A stretch of DNA of 64,000 nucleotides from Acidimicrobiia bacterium (GCA_030065575.1 JASJDZ010000008.1:31546-95545), one strand, 5' to 3'; counted from the first letter of the stretch, positions 8,283 through 17,921 are shown. Notes: generated from the sequence alone by a model not told the origin. A program made the numbers and translations.

Positions 8283-9398
8283 TCACGGCGGCGGTGGGTC
8301 TGCGCCGCTGGCTACGTTGCGGAGGAATCGGCGGTTGTGTGGTGGTGAGTCGGGGTCGAGTTGGTAGCCGAGCCCATGGATGACTACGTGGTGGTGGAAC
8401 CAGCACAGTGTGGTGAGATTGTCCGGGTGATGGTCGCCACCATCGGATCGGAACCGGATGTGATGGACCTGGAGCCGGTATCGGGAGTGGCATCCCGAGA
8501 CGGTGCAGCCACCGTCGCGGTGTTTCACGAACCGGCTCACCGCCTTCGGTATCGCTTTGGCGGCGTCGCTGGTGACTACCGGTTTCCCGTTCTCCAACCC
8601 GACCAGCTGGACTCTGCCCTCACAGAGGATCCGATCCAGCACAGTGGGGCCGACTCGGGGACCGAACTCGATCTCAGCACCCAACTCCCCGTACCCGTGA
8701 GCCTGGTCAGCGTCAACGAAGACAGTCACTAGCGGTTCCGTCCTGCTGCGATGCGTGTCTTCGCTATTGATGGGGTCTTGGGAGTCTTGACAGATGGCAA
8801 CCAAAGCATCAGCGCGACGCTGTGACTTGGTTTGGGTCGGGCCGGGTAGATCGCCGAACCGTTCGGCTCGTTCCTCAACCGCGTCGCGGATGATGCTGTA
8901 CTCGAAGCCGGGTAGCTCACCGTGGAGTCGTCCTGTGGTGTTGTCGAGCGCATCTTGGAACCAGACAAACCGGTCGAGGTACCGGTCCCGTTCGGAGGAC
9001 CTAGTGATGCGCCGCTGTTTACGGCGGAGCCGATCCACCCCTGCCAGATCATGACCAAACGACTCCCGGATCGTGTCACCATCAACACCGGTAGCTGCCA
9101 ACCGCAACGTGGCCACAAGCCGCTCAAACGACAAACCATGACGACGATCCAACGGCTCGGAGTGCGCCCCGAGCCGGCGAGTAGCATCAACAAGGTCACG
9201 AGCAGTGTGGGCAGACACATCGAGCCGGCCCCGTACCCACTCCTGCATCGACCTGGCCCCATCGATCCGGTGCACCAACTGGTTATCGAGCTGATGCAAC
9301 AGACGGGCCTGTTCGAGACGGAGTTGGGTGATCTGCTCCTCCCGATCGAGCAGTTCCTGCTCCAACCGGTCAATCGACGAATCCACCAGATTCAACAT
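8283..9398 (-). CDS. DUF222/HNH endonuclease-domain protein
   Basis: This 371-residue protein has an N-terminal helical DUF222 region with a coiled-coil-like start (LEQELLDREEQITQLRLEQ) and a C-terminal HNH nuclease domain containing CTVSGCHSRYRLQVHHI and DNLTTLCWFHHHVVIHG, with the paired cysteines and the HH...N...H pattern intact. Such proteins occur in many copies in actinobacterial genomes (13E12-repeat family). Their role is unresolved and may include mobile-element or DNA-repair functions. The ATG at 9398 is preceded by TACGTT six bases upstream. No terminal repeats of a mobile unit were seen. Confidence 0.85.
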   Translation of the reverse strand: MLNLVDSSIDRLEQELLDREEQITQLRLEQARLLHQLDNQLVHRIDGARSMQEWVRGRLDVSAHTARDLVDATRRLGAHSEPLDRRHGLSFERLVATLRLAATGVDGDTIRESFGHDLAGVDRLRRKQRRITRSSERDRYLDRFVWFQDALDNTTGRLHGELPGFEYSIIRDAVEERAERFGDLPGPTQTKSQRRADALVAICQDSQDPINSEDTHRSRTEPLVTVFVDADQAHGYGELGAEIEFGPRVGPTVLDRILCEGRVQLVGLENGKPVVTSDAAKAIPKAVSRFVKHRDGGCTVSGCHSRYRLQVHHIRFRSDGGDHHPDNLTTLCWFHHHVVIHGLGYQLDPDSPPHNRRFLRNVASGADPPPP

Positions 9399-9404
9399 GC
9401 CAAC

Positions 9405-9410
9405 AACGTA
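9405..9410 (-). promoter_or_regulatory. -10 hexamer, leaderless start of the HNH gene
   Basis: TACGTT, 6 nt before ATG 9398. Confidence 0.5.
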
Positions 9411-9460
9411 TCAACCAGCTATGACAAGAAACCCGCCGGAGAACCAGCACATAGTGCTGG

Positions 9461-10357
9461 TTATGGGCGGATGAGTTGGTGGAACCGTCCAACAGGCTGC
9501 AGGCCCATCCGGATTAGGCCTGGATAGGTGTTGCGGTTCTGCGGACTGGTTTCAGTGGTGAGCGTATTGAATCCCCATTCCGATGCAGCCTGAAGTCCTT
9601 GCTTGAGGAGCGCTGCAGCAAGCGACCGGACCCGGTGGTCCGGTCGAACGGCGACCAGGCCGAGGCGAGGGCCGTCCAGGTTCCGCCATACTCGGATGAG
9701 TCCGGCGTACGTATCGGTGGCTTCCTCAACAGCGATTAGGTACGCGGACGGGTCGAACTCTTGCGACCTCAGCTCCTCTCCGAACCACTCCCGGTCGCCG
9801 TACCACCCGTCGGTGCCGGGAACGAGGTTCCTGACCTTGTTGTCCAGCTCAAACGCACGGTCCTCGTCCAGGTCAGCAACCGACCGAATGACGTACCCGC
9901 TCGGCACCCATGCACGCGCGACTCGCGGCAGGATCGCGTCAAACGGAATCACGAACCGGTCGCTGGTCGTCTCGATACGAAAGCCCGCATCCCGGAGCGC
10001 AGCAAGGTGGTCGGTCTCAGCATCTTCGCACACCGTCGACACGGATCTGCCAAGCACATCGACCGCAACGTTCGAAAGTGGACGATAGGACCGAGGATCG
10101 GTCACCTTGAACATCAAGAACATACGGTCGTCGGGGCGAAGCCACGTCAGAAACGCCCCGACCGGCACCCCGTCGTCGATCGCGAACCAGCGCTGCAACG
10201 ATTGGCCCTGACGCTCGTCCCGGGCACGCAGATCATCAGCACCGATGTCGTAGAGAGGGGCTACCAGCTCGTATTGATTAGTGAAGCGAACTACCCGCAC
10301 CCACCGACCATACCCGCCCAGATCGACACATCCGGGTGTCGTTGGTCTTGCGCTCAA
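9461..10357 (-). CDS. GNAT-family N-acetyltransferase
   Basis: This protein has up to 298 residues. The C-terminal half carries a GNAT acetyl-CoA site (LGLVAVRPDHRVRSLAAALLKQGLQ near residues 231-255) and a closing TETSPQNRNTYPGLIRMGL motif, while the N-terminal half looks like a degenerate second GNAT fold. The start is uncertain: TTG at 10357 is the longest option, and GTG at 10300 begins RVVRFTNQYELV. No convincing ribosome site supports either. Substrate unknown. Confidence 0.75.
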   Translation of the reverse strand: MSARPTTPGCVDLGGYGRWVRVVRFTNQYELVAPLYDIGADDLRARDERQGQSLQRWFAIDDGVPVGAFLTWLRPDDRMFLMFKVTDPRSYRPLSNVAVDVLGRSVSTVCEDAETDHLAALRDAGFRIETTSDRFVIPFDAILPRVARAWVPSGYVIRSVADLDEDRAFELDNKVRNLVPGTDGWYGDREWFGEELRSQEFDPSAYLIAVEEATDTYAGLIRVWRNLDGPRLGLVAVRPDHRVRSLAAALLKQGLQAASEWGFNTLTTETSPQNRNTYPGLIRMGLQPVGRFHQLIRP

Positions 10358-10402
10358 TCGAGGATGAAATAGGCTGATGCCTACGCCGATCCGGAGGCAA
10401 GC

Positions 10403-10852
10403 CTGGCGAAATCCACGCGCGTCATCACAGCGATCAGTGCTCTGCTTGTCGTCGTCGGATGCTCCAACTCCCCTGACGAGCCTCCAAGAGTGCAGCTACT
10501 CACGGAATCTGCTGTCGTCGAACTGTCAGGCTATGACTACTGCTGGGAGGGAGCGGGGTGTGCGGACTGGTTCGGGAGTGAAGTACCGACGCCGTTCAAG
10601 GTAGACGTAGCGGTCGTTGAGGTGCGATGGGTGAGCAACGGGAATCTCACTGCTTCGCTAAGGGATCATCATGTCTCTGGCTGTCCGAGTCGCCTTCCTT
10701 TGGTGCCCACCGAGGCGGGACAGGGGGTCATGGCGCTGCCCGAAGTTCCAGGCACATATCGCATCGACTTCCACGGCGAGTCGCCGGAGGGTTCGTCGGC
10801 GTTCGCAACATCGATCACGTCATCAGTTTCGGGTGACCTGGGGTGCCGGTAG
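10403..10852 (+). CDS. Putative lipoprotein with apparent CTG start
   Basis: The reading frame encodes a charged start (LAKSTR), a hydrophobic segment (VITAISALLVVVG) and a lipobox cysteine (VVGC), so it is a lipoprotein of about 149 residues exported and anchored on the outer face of the membrane. There is no ATG, GTG or TTG between the upstream in-frame stop (10370-10372) and the signal peptide. A GGAGG at 10393-10397 lies five bases before the CTG at 10403, making CTG the best start. The alternative is an indel joining this frame to the ATG at 10377. The mature domain, with several cysteines, is not recognised. Confidence 0.6.
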   Translation: MAKSTRVITAISALLVVVGCSNSPDEPPRVQLLTESAVVELSGYDYCWEGAGCADWFGSEVPTPFKVDVAVVEVRWVSNGNLTASLRDHHVSGCPSRLPLVPTEAGQGVMALPEVPGTYRIDFHGESPEGSSAFATSITSSVSGDLGCR

Positions 10853-10904
10853 CGATAGTGAGCTACCGGTACTGTGTGCGACGACAAGCTTGGAGGCTCT
10901 CGCA

Positions 10905-11684
10905 ATGCGATGGGGATTGTCGATCTCACTGTCCGAGGAACTGGCCAACCCGAACGTGGTGGCGGAGGTCGCCGTCATCGCCGAGGAGGCTGGTTGGGAC
11001 GGCGTGTTTGTTTGGGACCATCTCTGGAATCGGACGTTGGCGCCATTTGCCGATCCTTTCGTGACGCTCGCTGCGATCGCGATCGCTACTGAGCGAATCC
11101 GGGTCGGTACGTTGGTCACCGCGCTCCCGCGACGACGTCCGCAACTTGTCGCACAAGCGACCACATCGCTTGATCGCCTGTCTGGCGGTCGGATGTTGCT
11201 TGGACTCGGTCTCGGAGTTGACAGCCACGGCGAGTTCTCGGTGTTCGACGAGCCGGCTGCCGATGACCGTTCCAGAGCCAGGGCGCTCGATGCAGGGATC
11301 GACCTGCTGAAGCAGATGCTCGCCGGCAGGCCGGTCGCCGAGGCGGACGACCGCATCACCACGCTGGCCGGCGTCCAACAACCACGCGTTCCGATCTGGA
11401 TCGCGGGCAAAGCAAGGTACAAGGCTGGGCCGAGGCGCGTGCGTCGTCACGCTCTGGAGGGACTTGCGCTGGTGGGCGCAGACACCTGGTCACCCGACCA
11501 CGTCACAACGGCACTTCAAGCGGGGGGTTTGTCGGCGGGTCAGATTGACCTTGCCCTGGTCGGCGGCGTCCACCCGGACCCACAGGCCCTCAACGAAGCC
11601 GGTGCAACCTGGTGCATCCCCGAGATTCCGCCCGGTACCACCGCATCCGACGCTACGCGCATTGCTGGAACGCCCCCACGCTGA
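10905..11684 (+). CDS. LLM-class flavin/F420-dependent oxidoreductase
   Basis: This 259-residue protein of the bacterial luciferase-like TIM-barrel family has the pattern WGLSISLSEE at the start, GVFVWDHLW (residues 31-39) for the conserved cofactor-proximal region, IRVGTLVTALPRRRP, LDRLSGGRMLLGLGLG, and PIWIAGKARYK towards the end. Members use FMN or F420. The actinobacterial context makes F420 plausible but unproven. The ATG at 10905 follows GGAGG at 10892-10896. It is slightly shorter than typical members. The lipoprotein gene ends 52 nt upstream. Confidence 0.85.
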   Translation: MRWGLSISLSEELANPNVVAEVAVIAEEAGWDGVFVWDHLWNRTLAPFADPFVTLAAIAIATERIRVGTLVTALPRRRPQLVAQATTSLDRLSGGRMLLGLGLGVDSHGEFSVFDEPAADDRSRARALDAGIDLLKQMLAGRPVAEADDRITTLAGVQQPRVPIWIAGKARYKAGPRRVRRHALEGLALVGADTWSPDHVTTALQAGGLSAGQIDLALVGGVHPDPQALNEAGATWCIPEIPPGTTASDATRIAGTPPR

Positions 11685-11721
11685 TCTTGCGGGACCACCG
11701 AAGCGAAGCCAGCAGGCTTGA

Positions 11722-14274
11722 CTAGAGAGCTCCGAGGCGTTCCAGCCGTTTGAACGCAAGGTACCCGGGCAGGATCGGGGCCCAGAAGGTGCCGATGCGG
11801 AACAGGAACACGGCGGGGACCGCAACTCCCGGGTCGAGCCCAAAGGTGGTCAAACCCGCAATCAAGGCCGCTTCGGCCGCACCTATGCCTCCCGGTGTCG
11901 GCGCCACCTGAGCCAGCGCAGAGCCGGCCAGGTAGACAGCGGTAACCGCCACGAACCCGATACCGCCGCCGAATGCAGCGATGCTGTACCAGAGCGCAAA
12001 TACGTAGGACATCGTGATTACGAATGCGCCGCCGAATAGGGCCAGCATTTTCAGAGGACTGACCGCAACCGCAGTCACCCCGCTGACCGACTTGCGCAGA
12101 ATCGGCCAAACCCGCCGCAGCCACAGCTTGCGCCCCCACGGCAACAGCATCACTGCGCCTGCTGCAGCCAACACAACGGCCAGTACAACGAGGACCGTTT
12201 GGCCTGACGGCAGCGAGAACACGTCGGTGGCCGACCGGCCAGCCGTTGTGACGAAGATCGTCAACAGCAACACGTGAACAACCACACCTGCCACGTTGTT
12301 GAGTCCGACGCCGGCGATTGCCACCGCCGGTTCGATACCGCTCTTCTGTAGGTAGCGGATGTTGGCGGCGATGCCGCCCACCTTCGCCGGCGCGATCCGA
12401 TTGAAGAACGATGCTGCGATCTGGGCCAGGATCGTGGGGAAGAAGCGAAGCCGTTCGGGCATCGCCCCCATTAGCGCGACAGCGGCCCCGACATAAGTCA
12501 TCAGCGAGAAGAAGAGAACCAAGGGGAACCACTGCCAGTCGGCGCCGATTACTTCGCCGAAGTCCACTTCCGCCAGCTGCGGGATCAGGACGTAGAAGGC
12601 CAGAGCGAGCATGAGGAGCATGAAGACGGTCCGCGAGTTCACCCGCTCGAGCTTCTCCAGCTCAAACTCCTCTAGTCCGGTGGCTTCCTGCACCTCCCTG
12701 TGGAGTTCCTTGAGAAGTCCTTTCCGTTTCTTGAAGGCATTGCGGGTCGTGGTGCTCAGTGCCGTCGGTTGCAGTCGTGGCGCCGCGGCAGCGACTGCCT
12801 CTGCGCCGAGTTGATCCACCGCAGCGGCGACGGTCCTTTGCGGACCGACGACCAGTGTGAGTGTCGCCATCAACTGGGCCACGTCGCCGTTGAGATCGCC
12901 ATCTGACGCCGAGATCTCGGCGAACCCGAAGTCGATCAACCAGGGTTGACCGTCGGATGTCAGCAGAATGTTGGCGGGGCTGAGATGCCGATGCGACATC
13001 CGTGCCGAGTGCAGTGTCGCCACCTGGGCCCAGGTCGATCGAAGGACTTCGTCTGTGATCGTTTCGGTGTCGACCTCATCGAGGGTGGAGCCGTCGATTT
13101 CGTCGTAGGCGATCAGCATCGCGCTCGGTGTGACGTCGGCCACGCGCAGCATCTGCGGTGTGGCTACGCCGGCCGCCGAAGCCGCGAGAGACATGCCCGC
13201 CTCGTGCTCCACCTCGCGTCGTAGAGATGCAAATGGCCGTTCGTCACCGAATCCCTTGAGCCGGGCCATCCGGTAGAGGCGGAATAGGATCTCGGCGGCG
13301 CGCTCCTCAGCGCTCCTCACTTTCGCAAAGATGGCATGGCCGTCGGCCGTTTGCACGGAGTAGAGCTTGGTGCTCGTTGCCCCGGCCTCCGCCGGGGACA
13401 CGGAGACAACGTCGAACCCGTGATGCACGAGTGCCTTGCCGATGTCGTATCCCTTGGGTCTTCGGTCTGGAGATCCGAATGCGAGGAGGACTCCCGCTCC
13501 GATCGCGTAGCTCAGTGCCAGGATGAGCAACGCGTCGACGGGTACAAGGAGCCCGTCGATGAGACGGACGATCAGGAAAGCCAGCAGCACGATCCATCCG
13601 GTGCGTCGCCAGCGGCGGTTCAGCCACGGAGTCAACGTCGAGAATGCAGCGGCCAACCCCGCCAGATAGACGATGGATGGGAAACCATCGCCAGGGACGC
13701 AGGCGTGAGAGCCAAAGACCTGTCGGATCGCCTCGTCCGGGTCTGTGACCAGATCCCCGACGGAGCCCGGGTCATCGGCTCGCACCCCCTGGTCCGTTGA
13801 CGCTGCGATGTTCTCACAGACCCAGGATGGTGGTTCTACGGCAAGTTCGGGGGGAGCAAATCGTGCGGTGAGCTCGCTCTGGATACCCCAGGCGATGCCG
13901 ATGGCAACGGCCGATGCCAGCAGCACCAGCGCCAATCGCCGGTAGCGCCTCCAGACCAGCAGCAGCCCGACCACCAGTAGAGGCAGGATCCAGGCGACCA
14001 GCTGGACGGCGAGGATGGTGGTTACCACCATTGCCGTCGGCAGACCATCGAAAGCGTCGATCACCTCGATGGTGATGCCGACGCTGATGTTGTCGAGGAC
14101 GCTGGCAAGAAGGAAGCCGAGCAATCCTGCCACCAGAGCGACCACAAGGCGCAGCAGGTCGCTGGGGAGGCGGTTGCGGAGGTACCCCTCCTCCTCTCCC
14201 TCGACGTGAAACGAGAGCGTCTCTGCCGAATCGTTTCGCTCCGCCTGGTCAACCACTAATGCGAACCCTCTCAC
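11722..14274 (-). CDS. LPG synthase-type flippase protein with embedded kinase-like domain
   Basis: This 850-residue protein has three parts. Residues about 40-270 hold several membrane helices. Residues about 280-490 are kinase-like, with a beta-3 lysine (IFAKVRS, Lys318), an alpha-C glutamate region (REVEHEAG) and an intact metal-binding IDFG (447-450). Residues about 540-850 form the lysylphosphatidylglycerol-synthase transmembrane domain (UPF0104-like, flippase-type). The catalytic loop reads HRHLSPANILL, with His430 where protein kinases have the catalytic Asp, suggesting a pseudokinase or altered chemistry. It starts at GTG 14274, 21 nt after the serC stop, so it is probably cotranscribed with serC. 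It may bind or flip lipids; no LPG synthetic domain follows. Confidence 0.82.
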   Translation of the reverse strand: MRGFALVVDQAERNDSAETLSFHVEGEEEGYLRNRLPSDLLRLVVALVAGLLGFLLASVLDNISVGITIEVIDAFDGLPTAMVVTTILAVQLVAWILPLLVVGLLLVWRRYRRLALVLLASAVAIGIAWGIQSELTARFAPPELAVEPPSWVCENIAASTDQGVRADDPGSVGDLVTDPDEAIRQVFGSHACVPGDGFPSIVYLAGLAAAFSTLTPWLNRRWRRTGWIVLLAFLIVRLIDGLLVPVDALLILALSYAIGAGVLLAFGSPDRRPKGYDIGKALVHHGFDVVSVSPAEAGATSTKLYSVQTADGHAIFAKVRSAEERAAEILFRLYRMARLKGFGDERPFASLRREVEHEAGMSLAASAAGVATPQMLRVADVTPSAMLIAYDEIDGSTLDEVDTETITDEVLRSTWAQVATLHSARMSHRHLSPANILLTSDGQPWLIDFGFAEISASDGDLNGDVAQLMATLTLVVGPQRTVAAAVDQLGAEAVAAAAPRLQPTALSTTTRNAFKKRKGLLKELHREVQEATGLEEFELEKLERVNSRTVFMLLMLALAFYVLIPQLAEVDFGEVIGADWQWFPLVLFFSLMTYVGAAVALMGAMPERLRFFPTILAQIAASFFNRIAPAKVGGIAANIRYLQKSGIEPAVAIAGVGLNNVAGVVVHVLLLTIFVTTAGRSATDVFSLPSGQTVLVVLAVVLAAAGAVMLLPWGRKLWLRRVWPILRKSVSGVTAVAVSPLKMLALFGGAFVITMSYVFALWYSIAAFGGGIGFVAVTAVYLAGSALAQVAPTPGGIGAAEAALIAGLTTFGLDPGVAVPAVFLFRIGTFWAPILPGYLAFKRLERLGAL

Positions 14275-14295
14275 CCATTTGCGGCTGGTCCGTTC

Positions 14296-15414
14296 CTACA
14301 TCCTCTCGACGATGTAGTCGATCGCCTTGGTGAGCCTCTCCAGGTCTGACGGCTCGACGTTGGGGAACATCGCAATGCGCAACTGGTTCTGCCCGAGCGC
14401 CCGGTAGCCGCCGGTATCGAGAATGCCATTAGCCCGCAGGATCGCGGCCACCGTCCCCGCATCGATCTCGTCGACGAAGTTCACCGTGGCCACGTTGGTG
14501 CTCCGCTTCTCCGGATCGGATACGAACGGGTAGGCGTACTCAGCGCTTTCCGCCCAGCTGTACACGATCTCGGACGAGCGGTCACAGCGCCCTACGGCCC
14601 AGTCCAAACCACCCATCTCCAGCATGTACTCCACCTGCCGCTTGACGAGGAAGAGAGTCGCCAGCGCCGGAGTGTTTGTTGTCTGATCCTTGCGCGAGTT
14701 GTCAAGTGCCAGCTTCAGCGAAAGGAAGCCGGGTGTCCAGCGATCCGATGCGCCTAGCTTCTCGATGCGGTCGACGCCGGCAGGGGAGACAAAGGCGATC
14801 CAAAGTCCACCCTCGGCGCCAAAGACCTTCTGCGGGGAGAAGTAGTAGACGTCGTACTGGTCCGGGTCCACCGCCATGCCTCCAGCAGCCGAGGTGGCGT
14901 CAACCGCAACGACGCCCGATGCCTCTGGGCGCACGATCGGCATCATGACTCCGGTCGTCGTCTCGTTGTGGGTCAACGCATACAGATCGACTTCCGGGTT
15001 GGGCACCGGCAGCGGATGCGAGCCGATTTCGGCCTTGATGACCTCGGGCTCCTCGAGGTGCGGGGCACCGGCCACGACCTTGGCAAACTTGCCGGAGAAG
15101 ACGCCGAAGTCGAGGTGCTGGCTCTTCTTCTCAATCAGCCCGTACGCTGCGCTCGCCCAGAATGCTGTAGCTCCACCAACCCCAAGCACGACCTCGTAGT
15201 TGTCCGGTAGCGAGAACAGATCCTCCATCCCATGGCGAATAGCGCCGACAACCGCCTTCACGGTGGGCTGGCGGTGGCTGGTTCCCAGGAAGCTTGCCCC
15301 AGTCACACCAAGTTCGAGGAGGCTCTCGGTGCGGACTTTGGAGGGGCCGGAACCGAAGCGTCCGTCTCCAGGAACGAGTTCTGCGGGTAGTTCGATGGAT
15401 GGGATGCTGGACAT
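14296..15414 (-). CDS. serC: Phosphoserine aminotransferase
   Basis: This 372-residue PLP enzyme converts 3-phosphohydroxypyruvate and glutamate to phosphoserine and 2-oxoglutarate in serine biosynthesis. It is the divergent actinobacterial subtype: GDGRFGSGPSKVR at the N-terminus, TSHRQPTVK for substrate binding, and the cofactor lysine in YFSPQKVFG (Lys196). Length matches the family. ATG at 15414 gives the usual MSSIPSIELP start. It is divergent from the aminotransferase at 15463 and followed by the kinase/flippase gene. Confidence 0.92.
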   Translation of the reverse strand: MSSIPSIELPAELVPGDGRFGSGPSKVRTESLLELGVTGASFLGTSHRQPTVKAVVGAIRHGMEDLFSLPDNYEVVLGVGGATAFWASAAYGLIEKKSQHLDFGVFSGKFAKVVAGAPHLEEPEVIKAEIGSHPLPVPNPEVDLYALTHNETTTGVMMPIVRPEASGVVAVDATSAAGGMAVDPDQYDVYYFSPQKVFGAEGGLWIAFVSPAGVDRIEKLGASDRWTPGFLSLKLALDNSRKDQTTNTPALATLFLVKRQVEYMLEMGGLDWAVGRCDRSSEIVYSWAESAEYAYPFVSDPEKRSTNVATVNFVDEIDAGTVAAILRANGILDTGGYRALGQNQLRIAMFPNVEPSDLERLTKAIDYIVERM

Positions 15415-15462
15415 TGATCACCGCCGATTATGGTTCTCGAAACTTCAAGAGGGAGAGTAGCA

Positions 15463-16671
15463 ATGAGTCCTGCAAACCCATCAGGTATCTCGCAACGAGT
15501 GGTCGGCGTAGCCGAGTCTGCAACCGTGGCTATCACGACCAAAGCCAAGGCGCTCCGCGCCGCCGGTGCCCCGGTGATCGGCTACGGCGCGGGCGAGCCG
15601 GACTTCGCAACACCCGATCACATTGTTGCCGCTGCGGTCGCTGCGGCGCAGGATCCTAAGAACCACAAGTACACACCGGCCGTCGGCCTTCCTGAGATGC
15701 GTGCTGCGGTTGCAGCCAAGACGGGTCGGGACTCCGGATTTGTGGCTGAGGGCGGCAACGTTGTCATCACCAATGGCGGCAAGCAGGCCGTGTACCTCAC
15801 CTGTCAGGCACTGCTCGACCCCGGTGATGAGGTGCTGTTGCCCGCTCCCTACTGGGTTACCTACCCGGAGGCCGTCAAGCTCGCCGATGCCGTTCCGGTT
15901 GCGATCGACACCGATGACTCGACCGGGTACAAAGTGACTGTCGACCAGCTCGAAGCGGCCAAGACCGACAAGACCAAGATGCTGATCTTCTGTTCGCCGT
16001 CGAATCCCACCGGCGCGGTCTACACCAAGGACGAAGTACGGGAGATCGGTGAATGGCTCGTCGCCAACGACATCTGGGTGATGACCGACGAGATCTATGA
16101 GCACCTCATCTACGGTTCTGCCGAGTTTGCGTCGCTGCCCGTCGAGGTACCGGAGCTGGCCGAGCGCTGTGTCATCGTCAACGGCGTTGCCAAGACATAT
16201 GCGATGACCGGGTGGCGAGTGGGCTGGCTGATCGGACCGGAGCCGGTGGTGAAAGGCGTCGGGAAGCTAGTCGGGCATATGACCACCAACGTGGCCAACG
16301 TGAGTCAACGTGCGGCGCTGGCGGCGGTTGAAGGCTCGCTGGACTCCGTGTACGGGATGCGGGACGCCTTCGATAGGCGTCGGGTCAAGATGCATGGCAT
16401 GCTCAATGCGATCGACGGTGTCTCCTGCATCGAGCCGGAGGGCGCCTTCTACATGTTCCCCAACATGCAGGGTCTACTCAACCGTGATCTCGCCGGGAAG
16501 ACGGCGGCAACCACGCTGGAACTTGCCGGCTTGATTCTCGACGAGGTGCAGGTGGCCTTCGTCCCCGGGGAGGCCTTTGGGCTGCCCGGCTACGCCCGTT
16601 TCTCGTTTGCACTTGCCGATGCCGACCTCGAAGAGGGGTTGGCACGAATCCAGGCCCTGGCCGCTAGCTGA
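15463..16671 (+). CDS. aspC: Aspartate aminotransferase (class I/II PLP enzyme)
   Basis: This 402-residue fold-type I aminotransferase has [11 protein letters not shown] near residue 41, the [12 protein letters not shown] loop (176-187), [10 protein letters not shown] (208-217) and the cofactor lysine in [14 protein letters not shown] (Lys244). These are hallmarks of the bacterial aspartate aminotransferase I-gamma group. It probably interconverts aspartate/2-oxoglutarate and oxaloacetate/glutamate, though aromatic or prephenate substrates are possible. The ATG at 15463 is chosen for the GGGAG site just upstream and the family N-terminus; in-frame codons extend to 15430. Its stop overlaps the convergent fusion gene by 8 nt. 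Confidence 0.88.
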   Translation: MSPANPSGISQRVVGVAESATVAITTKAKALRAAGAPVIGYGAGEPDFATPDHIVAAAVAAAQDPKNHKYTPAVGLPEMRAAVAAKTGRDSGFVAEGGNVVITNGGKQAVYLTCQALLDPGDEVLLPAPYWVTYPEAVKLADAVPVAIDTDDSTGYKVTVDQLEAAKTDKTKMLIFCSPSNPTGAVYTKDEVREIGEWLVANDIWVMTDEIYEHLIYGSAEFASLPVEVPELAERCVIVNGVAKTYAMTGWRVGWLIGPEPVVKGVGKLVGHMTTNVANVSQRAALAAVEGSLDSVYGMRDAFDRRRVKMHGMLNAIDGVSCIEPEGAFYMFPNMQGLLNRDLAGKTAATTLELAGLILDEVQVAFVPGEAFGLPGYARFSFALADADLEEGLARIQALAAS

Positions 16672-17842
16672 GCTGGATCAACTCCTCGGCGATGGCCTGC
16701 CATGCAGGCGTCGCCGGGTTGATGAGGCTCATGTGGTCGACGTCGTCCAATTCGCGGTAGGCCACATCGTCGCCTGCGGCGCGTGCTGCGGCTACATAGG
16801 TTCGGCTCATCGTCACCGGCACCGTGTCGTCCTCGGTCCCATGAACTACGAGCTGGCGAGTATCCAGTGGCAGGAGGTTGGCTGGCGAGGCTGCGTCGTA
16901 GCGATCTCGACCTTCGGCCGGCGAGAGTTCGAGGAAGTTGGCGACAGCGCCGCTGCCGACGCCTGACTCGTACCCGGCCTCGAGGTCTGAGATCGGCGCG
17001 AGGGCGACCACAAGCGAGGGGTAGGCTCCCCGGTCTGCAAGGGAGTGTGGAGCTGCCGACCACAGCGCAAGGTGCCCTCCGGCTGAGTGGCCGATGACAA
17101 CCAGACGATCAAGGTCGAGGTTATGAACGTCGGCGATAGCGGCAAGGTGCTCGATTCCACTCGCCACGTCCCCGGCGGTCGTCGGCCATCCGCCGCCTGT
17201 GCCGACGCGCCGGTACTCGAGATTCCATGAAGCCCAACCGCGATCGTGTAGGTCGATGGCCAAGCCTTGCATGATGTCCCGGGTCCAGTGGTCGCGCCAG
17301 AAGCCGCCGTGGAGAAGAACGGCAACAGAATGCGGTCCAGCACCGTCTGGGATCAGCAGGTCGCCCACCTGATCCGGCTTCACCCCGTAGGCGATAGTCA
17401 GGGGTTGAGCCCTGGCGAGGTTGACGAGATAGTCGAGGGCGAAGCGGTACCCATCGATGCCGCGGCCACGGATCATGTACGAGCAGGCGGGCTCAATCAC
17501 CGACGAGTGGCGCCACTCTTCGCGCTGGGTGATGTTGGAGATGTGGACTTCGACGGAAGGAAGGTCGACTGCGGCGATCGCGTCGTGGAGGGCGTAGCTG
17601 TAGTGCGTCAGCGCGCCTGCGTTGATGATGACTCCGTCGTGGGCGTGCCGGCTGTCGTGGAGGCGATCGATGATCTCGCCCTCGTGATTCGACTGGAAGC
17701 AGGAGACCGCAACTTGGCGCTCCTCGCCCCACTGCCTGATGAGGTCTTCCAGCTCATTCAACGTTGTTGAGCCGTAGATCTCGGGCTCGCGGGTTCCCAG
17801 CAGATTGAGATTGGGCCCATTGATGACCAGCACGCGTCGCAT
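16664..17842 (-). CDS. aroQ: Fusion of type II 3-dehydroquinate dehydratase and alpha/beta hydrolase
   Basis: This 392-residue protein contains two complete enzymes. Residues 1-147 are AroQ, the dodecameric dehydratase of the shikimate pathway, with Arg18, Tyr23 (IYG), Asn75 (INAGALTH) and His100 (VEVHISN) at the catalytic positions. Residues about 148-392 are an alpha/beta hydrolase with oxyanion HGG (178-180), nucleophile GHSAGG (Ser252), acid in HGTEDD (about 337-338) and base DVDH (His370); GGFWRDHW resembles kynurenine formamidase-like esterases. The linker is continuous with no stop or internal ribosome site. ATG at 17842 has TACGCT six bases upstream. The hydrolase substrate is unknown. 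Confidence 0.85.
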   Translation of the reverse strand: MRRVLVINGPNLNLLGTREPEIYGSTTLNELEDLIRQWGEERQVAVSCFQSNHEGEIIDRLHDSRHAHDGVIINAGALTHYSYALHDAIAAVDLPSVEVHISNITQREEWRHSSVIEPACSYMIRGRGIDGYRFALDYLVNLARAQPLTIAYGVKPDQVGDLLIPDGAGPHSVAVLLHGGFWRDHWTRDIMQGLAIDLHDRGWASWNLEYRRVGTGGGWPTTAGDVASGIEHLAAIADVHNLDLDRLVVIGHSAGGHLALWSAAPHSLADRGAYPSLVVALAPISDLEAGYESGVGSGAVANFLELSPAEGRDRYDAASPANLLPLDTRQLVVHGTEDDTVPVTMSRTYVAAARAAGDDVAYRELDDVDHMSLINPATPAWQAIAEELIQLS

Positions 17843-17848
17843 GGCAGA

Positions 17849-17854
17849 AGCGTA
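17849..17854 (-). promoter_or_regulatory. -10 hexamer, leaderless start of the AroQ fusion
   Basis: TACGCT, 6 nt before ATG 17842. Confidence 0.55.
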
Positions 17855-17907
17855 TTGGATCGATCGGCCGCGAGCGAATAGCTTGCCCACTTCGCCAAAC
17901 CGGTCGC

Positions 17908-17913
17908 TAGGTT
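17908..17913 (+). promoter_or_regulatory. -10 hexamer, leaderless start of the isomerase-like gene
   Basis: TAGGTT, 8 nt before ATG 17922. Confidence 0.5.
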
Positions 17914-17921
17914 CGCCAGAC

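Noticed and set aside
8283..9398. DUF222/HNH gene as a mobile element or group I intron nuclease
   Set aside because: No terminal repeats, intron boundaries or target duplication seen around it.
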